Translations under genes and position numbers: made by a program | Assembly: GCF_005938385.1 (NCBI RefSeq) | Contig: NZ_VCRA01000003.1 | Span: 310,001-374,000 of the forward strand | From: Paenibacillus mesophilus | GTDB lineage: Bacteria; Bacillota; Bacilli; Paenibacillales; NBRC-103111 | Reading direction: 5' to 3' | DNA length: 64,000 nucleotides | Part shown: one piece after another, positions 24,896 to 32,356 of the stretch | Position numbering within the stretch: the stretch's first letter is position 1 | How the letters are laid out: each line of letters begins with the position of its first letter | Notes under the pieces: generated by a model | Database searches by the model: none | What the model was told of the DNA's origin: nothing | What the model saw: the letters and a program-made list of their open reading frames with translations, nothing else

Positions 24896-26508
24896 TACGG
24901 CGCTTCCGCAAAATTTCCACGAAGCTGTTCGTGCTCACTTCGTTGTTCCTGACCGTCTTCCTGACGCTGCTTATGATCGTGCAGTCGAGCTTCTTCGAAT
25001 CGTATTATGAACGCAAAAAAATCAATGAGCTGCGGAGCGCTCTGGAATCGTTCAAGTCCAGCTACTACAAAGAGCAGGACGAAGTGAACAAATTGACGGA
25101 GCAGTTCCCGGAATTCGAGAAGCGCTACTCCGCCACGATGGCGCTCGGACAAGTAAAGGACGGGTTAATCCTGCTCGGAGCCCAGCCTCGTACGACGTTC
25201 ATCCAAACGGTGGACCAGACGGGCAATGTCCTCCGCATTCAGACGCAGCAATCGGCGATCGGGCTGTCGCCGGACAACGGGCTGAAAACGATCATCTCGG
25301 CGATGAACCGTTGGCGCGAGAATTCGGGGCTTGTCCGGCAAGTGCTGGACTTGGGAGATACGGTTACATTCACGAGTAAAATCGCCGAGGGCGGGGCCGG
25401 GGCCAGCTCGATCGCCGTCGTTACCCCGTTAAAGAACGCGATGACGACCGATCATGTGCTGCTGGCCGTCTCGTCGCTGCAGCCTGTCGGCGAGGCGGCG
25501 AACATCGTGCGGGATTTCTACGTCTATTTCCTGCTGCTTGCAATTGCGCTGATCGTACTGCTTACTTACGTGTTCTCGCGGATGATATCGCGTCCTCTCG
25601 TCAAGCTGAACGTAGCGGCCGGGCGGATGGCCAACCTGGACTTTTCCGCCAAATGCGATGTCGAAACCCGAGACGAGATCGGCAGCCTCGGCGGAACGCT
25701 CAACTTTCTATCGCAAAATTTGAACGATACGCTCGGACAGCTTCATTCGGCCAACGAGAAGCTGAAGGCCGACATCGAGAACGAGAAGCGGCTGGAGCGG
25801 CTGCGCCGGGAGTTCGTCGCGAGCGTCTCCCATGAGCTGAAGACGCCTATCAGCCTGATCGGCGGATATGCGGAAGGACTGCGGGACGACATCGTGCAGG
25901 GGGAAAGGCGCGAGGAATATTTGGACGTCATCGTCGAAGAAACGGAGAGGATGGCCAGCATCGTCAAAGATATGCTCGATTTGTCGCAGCTCGAGGCGGG
26001 CAAATACAATTTGCGCCAGGAGCCGTTCCGGATCGGCGCGCTGGCCGGATCGCTGACGGATAAAATGTTCGTTGAGCTGAAGAAGCGGGTCGTCTGCGCG
26101 GTCGAGCTGGAAAGCGCGGACGCCATCGTTTACGGGGATGAATTCCGCATCGGCCAAGTGCTGACCAATTTGCTCGGCAATGCGATCAAGCATACTCCCG
26201 AAGGCGGCAAAATCCGCATCAGCACAGAGGAAGGGCCCGGCAGCGGAGTACCGGGCGCGAACGGATGCGTGCGCATCGAAGTGTACAACGACGGCGATCC
26301 GATTCCCGAAGCGGACTTGCCGTATATTTGGGATACGTTCTACACCGTCGACAAGTCGGGAAGCCGGGAAATCGGCGGCGGCTCCGGCATCGGACTCGCC
26401 ATCGTCAAAAACATATTGACGCTGCACGGCAGCGAATTCGGCGTCCGCAACGTGAGCGGCGGCGTGCTGTTTTACTTTACGCTGCCTCTGATAGACGAGG
26501 AGCCTTAA
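24892..26508 (+). CDS. membrane sensor histidine kinase (HAMP)
   Basis: A 538-residue kinase. Helix 1 is 'LFVLTSLFLTVFLTLLMIVQ' and helix 2 'DFYVYFLLLAIALIVLLTYV'; between them lie about 180 extracytoplasmic residues. A HAMP domain follows ('RPLVKLNVAAGRMANLDFSA'). The H-box has His about 314 ('VASVSHELKTPISLIGGYAE'). The ATPase N-box is 'VLTNLLGNAIKHTPEGG', with 'GGGSGIGLAIVKNIL' as the G-box. It phosphorylates the response regulator just upstream. It ends 4 nt from the convergent aldo/keto reductase stop. Confidence 0.93.
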   Translation: MIRRFRKISTKLFVLTSLFLTVFLTLLMIVQSSFFESYYERKKINELRSALESFKSSYYKEQDEVNKLTEQFPEFEKRYSATMALGQVKDGLILLGAQPRTTFIQTVDQTGNVLRIQTQQSAIGLSPDNGLKTIISAMNRWRENSGLVRQVLDLGDTVTFTSKIAEGGAGASSIAVVTPLKNAMTTDHVLLAVSSLQPVGEAANIVRDFYVYFLLLAIALIVLLTYVFSRMISRPLVKLNVAAGRMANLDFSAKCDVETRDEIGSLGGTLNFLSQNLNDTLGQLHSANEKLKADIENEKRLERLRREFVASVSHELKTPISLIGGYAEGLRDDIVQGERREEYLDVIVEETERMASIVKDMLDLSQLEAGKYNLRQEPFRIGALAGSLTDKMFVELKKRVVCAVELESADAIVYGDEFRIGQVLTNLLGNAIKHTPEGGKIRISTEEGPGSGVPGANGCVRIEVYNDGDPIPEADLPYIWDTFYTVDKSGSREIGGGSGIGLAIVKNILTLHGSEFGVRNVSGGVLFYFTLPLIDEEP

Positions 26509-26512
26509 TCGG

Positions 26513-27391
26513 TCAAGCGATGGAAGTCGGAGCGTCGAACGGACTGCCGTACTCCGGAATTGCCGCGAGCAGGGCGCGCACCTCCATGTCGTCCAATGTA
26601 CCGAACTTCTCGACGGCGGCGACGATTTTCGGGAATAGATGGATATCGCCGGCGCTTGCGAAGCCGTGGATGCCTTCATGGGATAGGGCGTAATGTACGC
26701 AAGCGTCGATCGTCCTCTGATCGTCGAACGGTTCGTACCAGGTCGCATGATTGCGCGTCTGGCCGACTGCCCACGGTCCTTTGGCCACGGCCTTGATGAC
26801 GCGCAGCGGCACATCCCTGTGCTTCGTCTCTTCAACAAGCGCATCGAACGATCGGCGGTATTCCGGCAATCCATACAAATAATAATTGAACGGTGTGAGC
26901 ACCGTCTCGAAGGCGAAGCGGCGGAGCGCCTCCAGATGGACCGCGGGTGCGGAATGCCCGTGTCCGGTTATGCCGATATGGCGCACGAGCCCTTCCTCCT
27001 TCGCTTCGAGCGCCGCTTCCAAAGCGCCTCCCGCCGAGGTGCATTTGTCCAGCTCCTCGATCGTGCCTACCGCATGAAGCTGCAGCAGATCGATCGTGTC
27101 GGTGCGGAGCCGCTCAAGCGAACGGTGTATTTCCTCTTTCGCTTCCTTTCGGCCGCGATGCGCCGTTTTCGTCGCCAGAAATACGTCTTTGCGTATTTCC
27201 GGCATCCATTTGCCGAGCCGCACCTCCGAATCTCCATAGCTGGCCGCCGTATCGATATGGTTGACTCCGTGCTCCAGCGCGAACGCGATCGAGCGGTCCG
27301 CCTCATCCTGCGTTACGCTGCCCAGCTTCGCCCCGCCGAACAGCAGCACCGAGCTGTCGAAACCGATCGTTCCCATCTTTCGTTTCAGCAT
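26513..27391 (-). CDS. aldo/keto reductase
   Basis: A 292-residue (alpha/beta)8 NADPH oxidoreductase. Features: amino-terminal '[19 protein letters not shown]', '[21 protein letters not shown]' with the catalytic Asp and Tyr, '[13 protein letters not shown]' with the Lys, and '[11 protein letters not shown]' with the His. It reduces aldehydes or ketones, possibly sugars. The upstream regulator gene is divergent. Nothing couples it clearly to either neighbour, and its specific substrate is not predictable. Confidence 0.9.
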   Translation of the reverse strand: MLKRKMGTIGFDSSVLLFGGAKLGSVTQDEADRSIAFALEHGVNHIDTAASYGDSEVRLGKWMPEIRKDVFLATKTAHRGRKEAKEEIHRSLERLRTDTIDLLQLHAVGTIEELDKCTSAGGALEAALEAKEEGLVRHIGITGHGHSAPAVHLEALRRFAFETVLTPFNYYLYGLPEYRRSFDALVEETKHRDVPLRVIKAVAKGPWAVGQTRNHATWYEPFDDQRTIDACVHYALSHEGIHGFASAGDIHLFPKIVAAVEKFGTLDDMEVRALLAAIPEYGSPFDAPTSIA

Positions 27392-27504
27392 ATGTACACG
27401 CCTCCTTTGCTACCTACTATACGCTCTGAATCGGGGGATGAAAAGCCCCTCCGAGCGTCGCGGGCATTATGGCCATTCGCATATAAAATTCCGGGAGAAT
27501 CATG

Positions 27505-27525
27505 TATAATCAAGGTACATGTACC
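27505..27525 (+). promoter_or_regulatory. promoter -10 box plus palindromic operator GGTACATGTACC
   Basis: A perfect TATAAT (27505-27510) is followed 3 bp later by the 12-bp perfect palindrome GGTACATGTACC (27514-27525), which would overlap the transcription start. The GntR-type gene begins at 27574. Binding here would block initiation, so autoregulation is likely. No good -35 hexamer is seen. Confidence 0.55.
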
Positions 27526-27573
27526 TATCCAATGCCTTTATTCTCACGCCGGAAGGAGACTCATCCCAGAAGT

Positions 27574-28926
27574 ATGCGCAGAGCGAGCGATTTTCTGTAC
27601 GTCCGATTATATAAAACGTTGAAAGAGCAAATTTTGACCGGATTGATCAAGCCCGGAGACTATCTTCTTCCGGAAAACGAATTGTGTAAATATTACGGGT
27701 TAAGCCGGAATTCGGTCCGAAAAGCGTTGGATGAGCTGCATAAGGAGGGACTTGTCGTCAAGCGGGTCGGGTTAGGCACGATGGTGCCTGCCGACGTGTC
27801 GTTTCAGCAAGGCGACCGGAAAACGCTGCGCATCGTCGCCCCTTTTCCGGCCTATTTCGTCGATAACGGACTGCATGTCATCTGCGAAGCGTTCCGGCAC
27901 AAATACCCGCATGTTGACGTCCATGTCCTCAGCTTTCCCTCAGATACGTTCATCGAATCGATACGCCAAAGCGACCGGATGGGCTTCTGTCCGGATATTG
28001 TGCTGATCGGGGAAAGTCAGCTTGCCATTGCGGAAGAACAAGACGTCTTTGTCGATCTGGGACCTGTAGTCGGCGGCTCGCTGAAAGGGGTATATCCGAA
28101 GCTTCGCGACGCGTTTTGCCCGAAGGAGGCGGTTAAGGCAGTACCGATTACGTTCTCGCCGACCTGTCTCGCCTATAATCCGGATTTGTTTGCCGCCGCG
28201 GGAATCCATTTGCCGGGTCCCCATTGGACCGTCGACGATTTCACGGAGGCTGCCGAACGCGTCACATCGGCAACCGACGGCCGGATCGACCGCTTCGGCT
28301 TCAGCCTGTTCACGTCGCTCAGCCGCTGGCTCGTATTCGCCTTGCAGAACGGGATGCGGCCCGATTCCGGGGACAACCGGCCCAAGATCGCCATGGCGCT
28401 CGACAGGCTGCAGGATTGGCTTCACCGTAAAAGGATCGCCACCGTCTACACGGAAAGCAAAAACTTGATCAACCCGTTTATTTACGGAAAATCGGCCATG
28501 ACCTTGACAACGCTGTTCGAGATGTCGACTTGGGCGGAGCGCGGAATCGACTTCAAGCCGGAAATCGCGCCGCTGCCGTTCGGCGAGACGAAATCGACTC
28601 TGATGCAGGCCAACCTGCTGCTCGTGCCGAGTCAGTGCGCCGACCCCGGCTTGTCGTCGGAGTTCGTAAACATGGCGCTGCAGGCCGATGTGCAGCAGAC
28701 GATGTGCGAAAGTACGATTTTTTTGTCCGTCCTCGAAACGGTGAACGAGGCGGCAAGATCGGAAGCCTTCATGCACGCCATCAACATCGGCGGCGGCTTG
28801 ATCGATAATAACTATTTTTTGCATGAGCTGCTGGATCATCAGATGGACCAGACCGATCTTATGGCCGAGATGAGCTTGTTCTGGCTTGGTCTGGAAGACG
28901 CCCGCACGATCGCCGAGCATTTCTGA
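27574..28926 (+). CDS. GntR-type regulator fused to a solute-binding-protein-like domain
   Basis: A 450-residue protein. Residues about 5-75 are a GntR winged helix ('FLYVRLYKTLKEQILTGLIK', 'LLPENELCKYYGLSRNSVRKA'). From about 90 onward it resembles a whole family 1 solute-binding protein without signal peptide ('RIVAPFPAYFVDNGLHVICE', 'AVPITFSPTCLAYNPDLFA', 'WTVDDFTEAAERV'). I set the start at ATG 27574, because earlier in-frame ATGs lie in the promoter; AAGGAG is 15 nt upstream, which is long. It is convergent with the seven-gene catabolic cluster and is its most likely regulator, sensing the same solute inside the cell. The truncated protein at 1-531 is a second example. Confidence 0.85.
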   Translation: MRRASDFLYVRLYKTLKEQILTGLIKPGDYLLPENELCKYYGLSRNSVRKALDELHKEGLVVKRVGLGTMVPADVSFQQGDRKTLRIVAPFPAYFVDNGLHVICEAFRHKYPHVDVHVLSFPSDTFIESIRQSDRMGFCPDIVLIGESQLAIAEEQDVFVDLGPVVGGSLKGVYPKLRDAFCPKEAVKAVPITFSPTCLAYNPDLFAAAGIHLPGPHWTVDDFTEAAERVTSATDGRIDRFGFSLFTSLSRWLVFALQNGMRPDSGDNRPKIAMALDRLQDWLHRKRIATVYTESKNLINPFIYGKSAMTLTTLFEMSTWAERGIDFKPEIAPLPFGETKSTLMQANLLLVPSQCADPGLSSEFVNMALQADVQQTMCESTIFLSVLETVNEAARSEAFMHAINIGGGLIDNNYFLHELLDHQMDQTDLMAEMSLFWLGLEDARTIAEHF

Positions 28927-28986
28927 CCGCCGGCCGAGCCGTTGGCTTGAGGGCGCCGGATCGGTCACGCGCGACATCGTAATTCC

Positions 28987-29024
28987 AAACAAAACCCCTG
29001 GCCGCACGCGGTCAGGGGCTCTTT
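28987..29024. terminator. bidirectional terminator between regulator and catabolic cluster
   Basis: CCCCTG (28995-29000) with GGCCGC...GCGGTC and CAGGGG (29013-29018) form a strong stem. It is flanked by AAAAC on the left, giving T on the minus strand, and CTCTTT on the right. It serves both convergent genes. Confidence 0.8.
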
Positions 29025-29042
29025 GCCTAATCGGTTTAATAC

Positions 29043-29924
29043 TTATTCGATCCCGAGCAATGCGGCGGCATGCCCCCGGCACAAGGCGGCGCGTTTGTCC
29101 ACCCCGATATCCGCTGCGGCGAGCTGCAGGGCGGTCGCCTCCGGCACTTGGATCGGGAAGCACGAGCCGTAGGCGAGCCGGTTCGCCAAGCTGCCGCGGC
29201 TAAGCGAAGCGATGGCGGCTATTGGCCCGTTCGTAAACCACAAGTCGAGCATCACCTTATCCGTCTTATGCCCCGCATTCAGATGTTCGCTCACGCTGTC
29301 CCATTCCCGGGCGCGCAATCCGCTGAGAATGACCGGCATATCTTCTCCGGCCAAACGCAGCATTTCCGCGATCTCGTGAAACGGCACCGGAACTACCGGA
29401 AATCTCGGATGAGTGAGCCTCTCATCCTCCAGCCTCGTGCATATATGAAGCGGCAGCCCCCGCCCTCTGAGCCGTGCGATCAGCTCCGCCGCCTGCGGCG
29501 ACGTCAAACTGTATCCGTGATAGCCGGGAACTAGCCGGATCCCCTTCGCGCCTTCCTTGACGGCCCATTCGAGCTCCGGCTCCCAACCGGGCTCCGCCGG
29601 ATTGAGGATGGCGAACGGCAGCAGCCGCTCATCGCGAGCCGCTTCCCGGAACAGCTCTTCGTTGCCGGACCTCGTATCGAAGCCGAAGATCGAAGCGATA
29701 TGGCTGACGCACATCGCACTTAACCCGAGCCGGTCCGCCATGGCGGTCAAATCCTCGGCCGTTGCGCGAATTTGCAGCCGTGTCGGCCACTGGCCCATGA
29801 ATGCCGTCAAGTCGATCGCCCGCTCTTTCTGAAAGGGCTCGAGCAGCAGCATAGCCGGATGAACCGATTCCTCGCTAACTGCCGTTTGAACTTTCCCGAC
29901 TGTTGATTCCGCGTTACTTGCCAT
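29043..29924 (-). CDS. amidohydrolase-fold protein with degenerate metal site
   Basis: A 293-residue TIM-barrel protein of the amidohydrolase-2 group. The fold is readable ('GFDTRSGNEELFREAARDER', 'EGAKGIRLVPGYHGYSLTSP', 'LPLHICTRLED'). However, the usual amino-terminal HxH is replaced by 'IDLTAF', the later metal His by 'VILSGLRA', and the final GSD by 'YGSCFP'. The related protein at 36266-37039 keeps all of these. It may be inactive or have a changed mechanism. It is the last gene of the cluster and overlaps the aminotransferase stop by 11 nt, so it is translationally coupled. Confidence 0.8.
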   Translation of the reverse strand: MASNAESTVGKVQTAVSEESVHPAMLLLEPFQKERAIDLTAFMGQWPTRLQIRATAEDLTAMADRLGLSAMCVSHIASIFGFDTRSGNEELFREAARDERLLPFAILNPAEPGWEPELEWAVKEGAKGIRLVPGYHGYSLTSPQAAELIARLRGRGLPLHICTRLEDERLTHPRFPVVPVPFHEIAEMLRLAGEDMPVILSGLRAREWDSVSEHLNAGHKTDKVMLDLWFTNGPIAAIASLSRGSLANRLAYGSCFPIQVPEATALQLAAADIGVDKRAALCRGHAAALLGIE

Positions 29925-31179
29925 CTTCCGAACCTCCGGTCAACTTCAAATATTCATCGCAGGCGCGTTCGAGCCGTGCGAGCGCTTCGGCGACATCTTC
30001 ATCCCGATGGCTGAAATTGACATACGAGACGTTGTACAGCGATACTCCATGCTTGTAGGCGAGCCGGAAAAACAGCGGCAGCACCGCACTGCCGGTTTTG
30101 CCGTCCGTTGCGCCGAAAGTCGGACATGGCCAAAAACCGCGAATCGCAGCAGGGATGCCTTTGCGTTCAAACATCCGGTTCAGCGCGCCCCATACCGCCT
30201 CCCCCTGCTTCCACAAAAATCCGCTCACATCATGGCTGCGGTATGTGTCCATACACGCTTTCGCGGCTGCAAGCGACAACGTCTCGCCCCCAAATGTGGA
30301 AGAAATGACGACTTTGCCCGGCGCGCAGCACGACATCACTTCTTTGCGTCCGGCATACACGGACAGCGGCATCCCGTTCGCAATTCCTTTACTGAAAACG
30401 GCGAGATCGGGCGTTACGCCGAAATATTGCTGTGCCCCGCCGATAGCGATGCGGAAGCCCGTAACGATCTCATCGAAAATAAGCAGCGAGCCGTGCTTGT
30501 CGGCAAGCGCCCGGACGGCCGGATAGAACGCATGGCCGGCTTCCATCGAGCCGTAATCCGCCGCGATGACGATCGCGGCAATCTGTCCGCTGAACTCGTC
30601 GAGCAACCGCTCCAAGGCGGCGATATCGTTCCAACGGCAAGCATGATGGAGGCTGCTTACTGCAAGCGGCACGCCCGGCAGCACTTGCGCCGTCCTTTCG
30701 GGCAGCGCCGCTCCTCCGACCGCATTGCTGTTCAGCCACCCGTTGTAGCCGATCTGCACAATATGGTCGCGGCCCGTATAAGCGCGCGCCAGCTTGATGC
30801 ATGCGGCGATCGCTTCCCCGCCCGTCTTCAGAAACCGCGCCTGTTCCGCGCATGGAATGAGCTCGGATACCATCTCCGCCACCTCGCATTCGAGCGTGTG
30901 CGGATGACCGTAGATGATCCCGTTGTCGAGCTGGCGGCGAATCGCCTCATCGACGGCCGGGTAGCCATAGCCGAGCGTTACCGGACCGAGTCCGTTGCGG
31001 AAATCGATATAGTCTCTGCCGTCGGCGTCCCACACCCGGCAGCCTTTGCCTCGCACGATAACCCCCGGCTCCTCCGGCGCGTACAGCGGCGCTTTCGATC
31101 CTGTGCTCGTACCGCAAGGGATCGCCTTGTTCAATCTTTCCGTCCATTGTTCGGAAACGGTAGCTTGTATGTCCTGCAT
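29914..31179 (-). CDS. class III aminotransferase (glutamate-1-semialdehyde aminomutase-like)
   Basis: A 421-residue PLP enzyme. Visible features: 'GRDYIDFRNGLGPVTLGYGY' at the start of the fold, the phosphate-binding turn 'LKTGGEAIAACIKLARAYTG', 'LLIFDEIVTGFR' with the Asp that contacts the PLP ring, and 'AVFSKGIANGMPLSVYAG' with the Schiff-base Lys. The start ATG 31179 follows GGAGGG; a longer reading would run through the MITE-like element. It probably transfers or shifts an amino group on the cluster's substrate. Its own copy in this pathway, rather than haem synthesis, is suggested by the neighbours. Confidence 0.9.
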   Translation of the reverse strand: MQDIQATVSEQWTERLNKAIPCGTSTGSKAPLYAPEEPGVIVRGKGCRVWDADGRDYIDFRNGLGPVTLGYGYPAVDEAIRRQLDNGIIYGHPHTLECEVAEMVSELIPCAEQARFLKTGGEAIAACIKLARAYTGRDHIVQIGYNGWLNSNAVGGAALPERTAQVLPGVPLAVSSLHHACRWNDIAALERLLDEFSGQIAAIVIAADYGSMEAGHAFYPAVRALADKHGSLLIFDEIVTGFRIAIGGAQQYFGVTPDLAVFSKGIANGMPLSVYAGRKEVMSCCAPGKVVISSTFGGETLSLAAAKACMDTYRSHDVSGFLWKQGEAVWGALNRMFERKGIPAAIRGFWPCPTFGATDGKTGSAVLPLFFRLAYKHGVSLYNVSYVNFSHRDEDVAEALARLERACDEYLKLTGGSEDGK

Positions 31180-31199
31180 CGTATGTTTCCCTCCAATTG

Positions 31200-31298
31200 G
31201 GAACTTTAGCGGAATTACCGCCTTACTGACGACCGGGGTTTTGTTGACCGGCATGTCCCGGACGTCAGAGAGCAGGTACGTTCTTCCGTTAATGTTCC
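31200..31298. repeat. MITE-like palindromic element, copy 2
   Basis: GGAACTTTAGCGGAA (31200-31214) is inverted as TTCCGTTAATGTTCC (31284-31298), 13 of 15 matching. The interior closely matches copy 1 at 5582-5682. It abuts the hydrolase stop codon and sits 20 bp before the aminotransferase start, splitting the operon. Its transcript would fold into a long hairpin. Confidence 0.75.
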
Positions 31299-32339
31299 TT
31301 ATTCCGCCTTCAGCTGATCATCCATCCACCGGTAAGCCACTTCTCTGACGGGGCGCGGAAACTCGTGCTTGCCTCCGCCCATATAAGCGGCAAACCGGCT
31401 TCCCTTCCCCATATCCGCGTAAAAGTCGCCGACCGTCTTAACGCCCTTTCCGATAGGCTCCCAATGGGGAAAAATAGTATCGTTCTGCGTGTACCAAACG
31501 AAAACCGACCGCGGAAACGTCAGCGCCAAAATTTCATTGAATTCGAACGGAATACGCCCCCGTCGCAAAAATTCATTCAATTTCGGAAAATGAGTGAACC
31601 ACTCCTTGCGCTTCCCCCAACGCTCCGGTCTCGCATCTCCGGCGAACGTGCTGAAGCCGCAACTTACTACGGCCGCCTTAATTCTTTCATCGAAGGCGGA
31701 CAACAGAAAAGCATTGTAACCGCCGAGAGAATGACCGATCGCCGCAATCTTGCCGCCGTCCACAAAATCCAGTCCGCACAGCAGCTCGACGCCTTGGCGG
31801 TGATCGTACAGCATCTTGCCGATCATCGACCATTCCGGGTACCGCTCCTCGAATGGAGCGGTCTGGAACGGATGCGCTCCGGCATAGACCCGCTCACCCG
31901 CGGTTAGCACGTCGGGAGCGAGTACGACATACCCCCGGGCGGCCAATTCGATGCCGTAAGCCAGTTCCGGATCGCCGGCAATGCCCGCCACTTCGTCTTT
32001 CGCGGCAGCGAACGTTTGATGCATGGCCACCACCGCAGGAAGTCGCCCCGCGCTCCCGGTATTCGGAGGAAGCAGCAAATACGCGCTCACGTGATCGTTG
32101 TCGTATGTCGAATACCGAATTTTGCGCAATTCGATGCCGTCCCTCACCGTCGTGCTGCCGAGCGTCGTGAAGCTGACCGGCTCCGGCTCGGGTATGCCCC
32201 CGCACAAGGACAGCAGCCGGCTCGCAATGTCGCCTCTCCGTTCGTCCCACAGAGCCGAAGTTGTATGCCCCGAATCCGTTTCGATTGAGAAATGCGGCAA
32301 TAAATCGGGTATACTTCCGCTCAAGGCATAGTCCATCAT
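31299..32339 (-). CDS. alpha/beta hydrolase, acetyl-xylan-esterase/dienelactone-hydrolase-like
   Basis: A 346-residue serine esterase. Features: 'HVSAYLLLPPNTGSAGRLPA' then 'VVAMHQTF' (oxyanion region), 'ALSGS' at the amino end, the nucleophile elbow 'IAAIGHSLGGYNAFLLSAF', 'FVWYTQNDTIFPHWEP' with the Asp, and 'GGGKHEFPRPVREVAY' with the His. No signal peptide, so it acts in the cytoplasm. In this cluster it may remove an acyl group from an imported compound. Two tandem ATGs occur at the start; either could be used. The stop coincides with the edge of the MITE-like element. Confidence 0.87.
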   Translation of the reverse strand: MMDYALSGSIPDLLPHFSIETDSGHTTSALWDERRGDIASRLLSLCGGIPEPEPVSFTTLGSTTVRDGIELRKIRYSTYDNDHVSAYLLLPPNTGSAGRLPAVVAMHQTFAAAKDEVAGIAGDPELAYGIELAARGYVVLAPDVLTAGERVYAGAHPFQTAPFEERYPEWSMIGKMLYDHRQGVELLCGLDFVDGGKIAAIGHSLGGYNAFLLSAFDERIKAAVVSCGFSTFAGDARPERWGKRKEWFTHFPKLNEFLRRGRIPFEFNEILALTFPRSVFVWYTQNDTIFPHWEPIGKGVKTVGDFYADMGKGSRFAAYMGGGKHEFPRPVREVAYRWMDDQLKAE

Positions 32340-32356
32340 CGCAGCTCATCCCCATT

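Noticed and set aside
27940..29163. Long minus-strand frame opposite the GntR-type regulator
   Set aside because: Lies across the regulator gene and the bidirectional terminator; composition is that of an antisense shadow.
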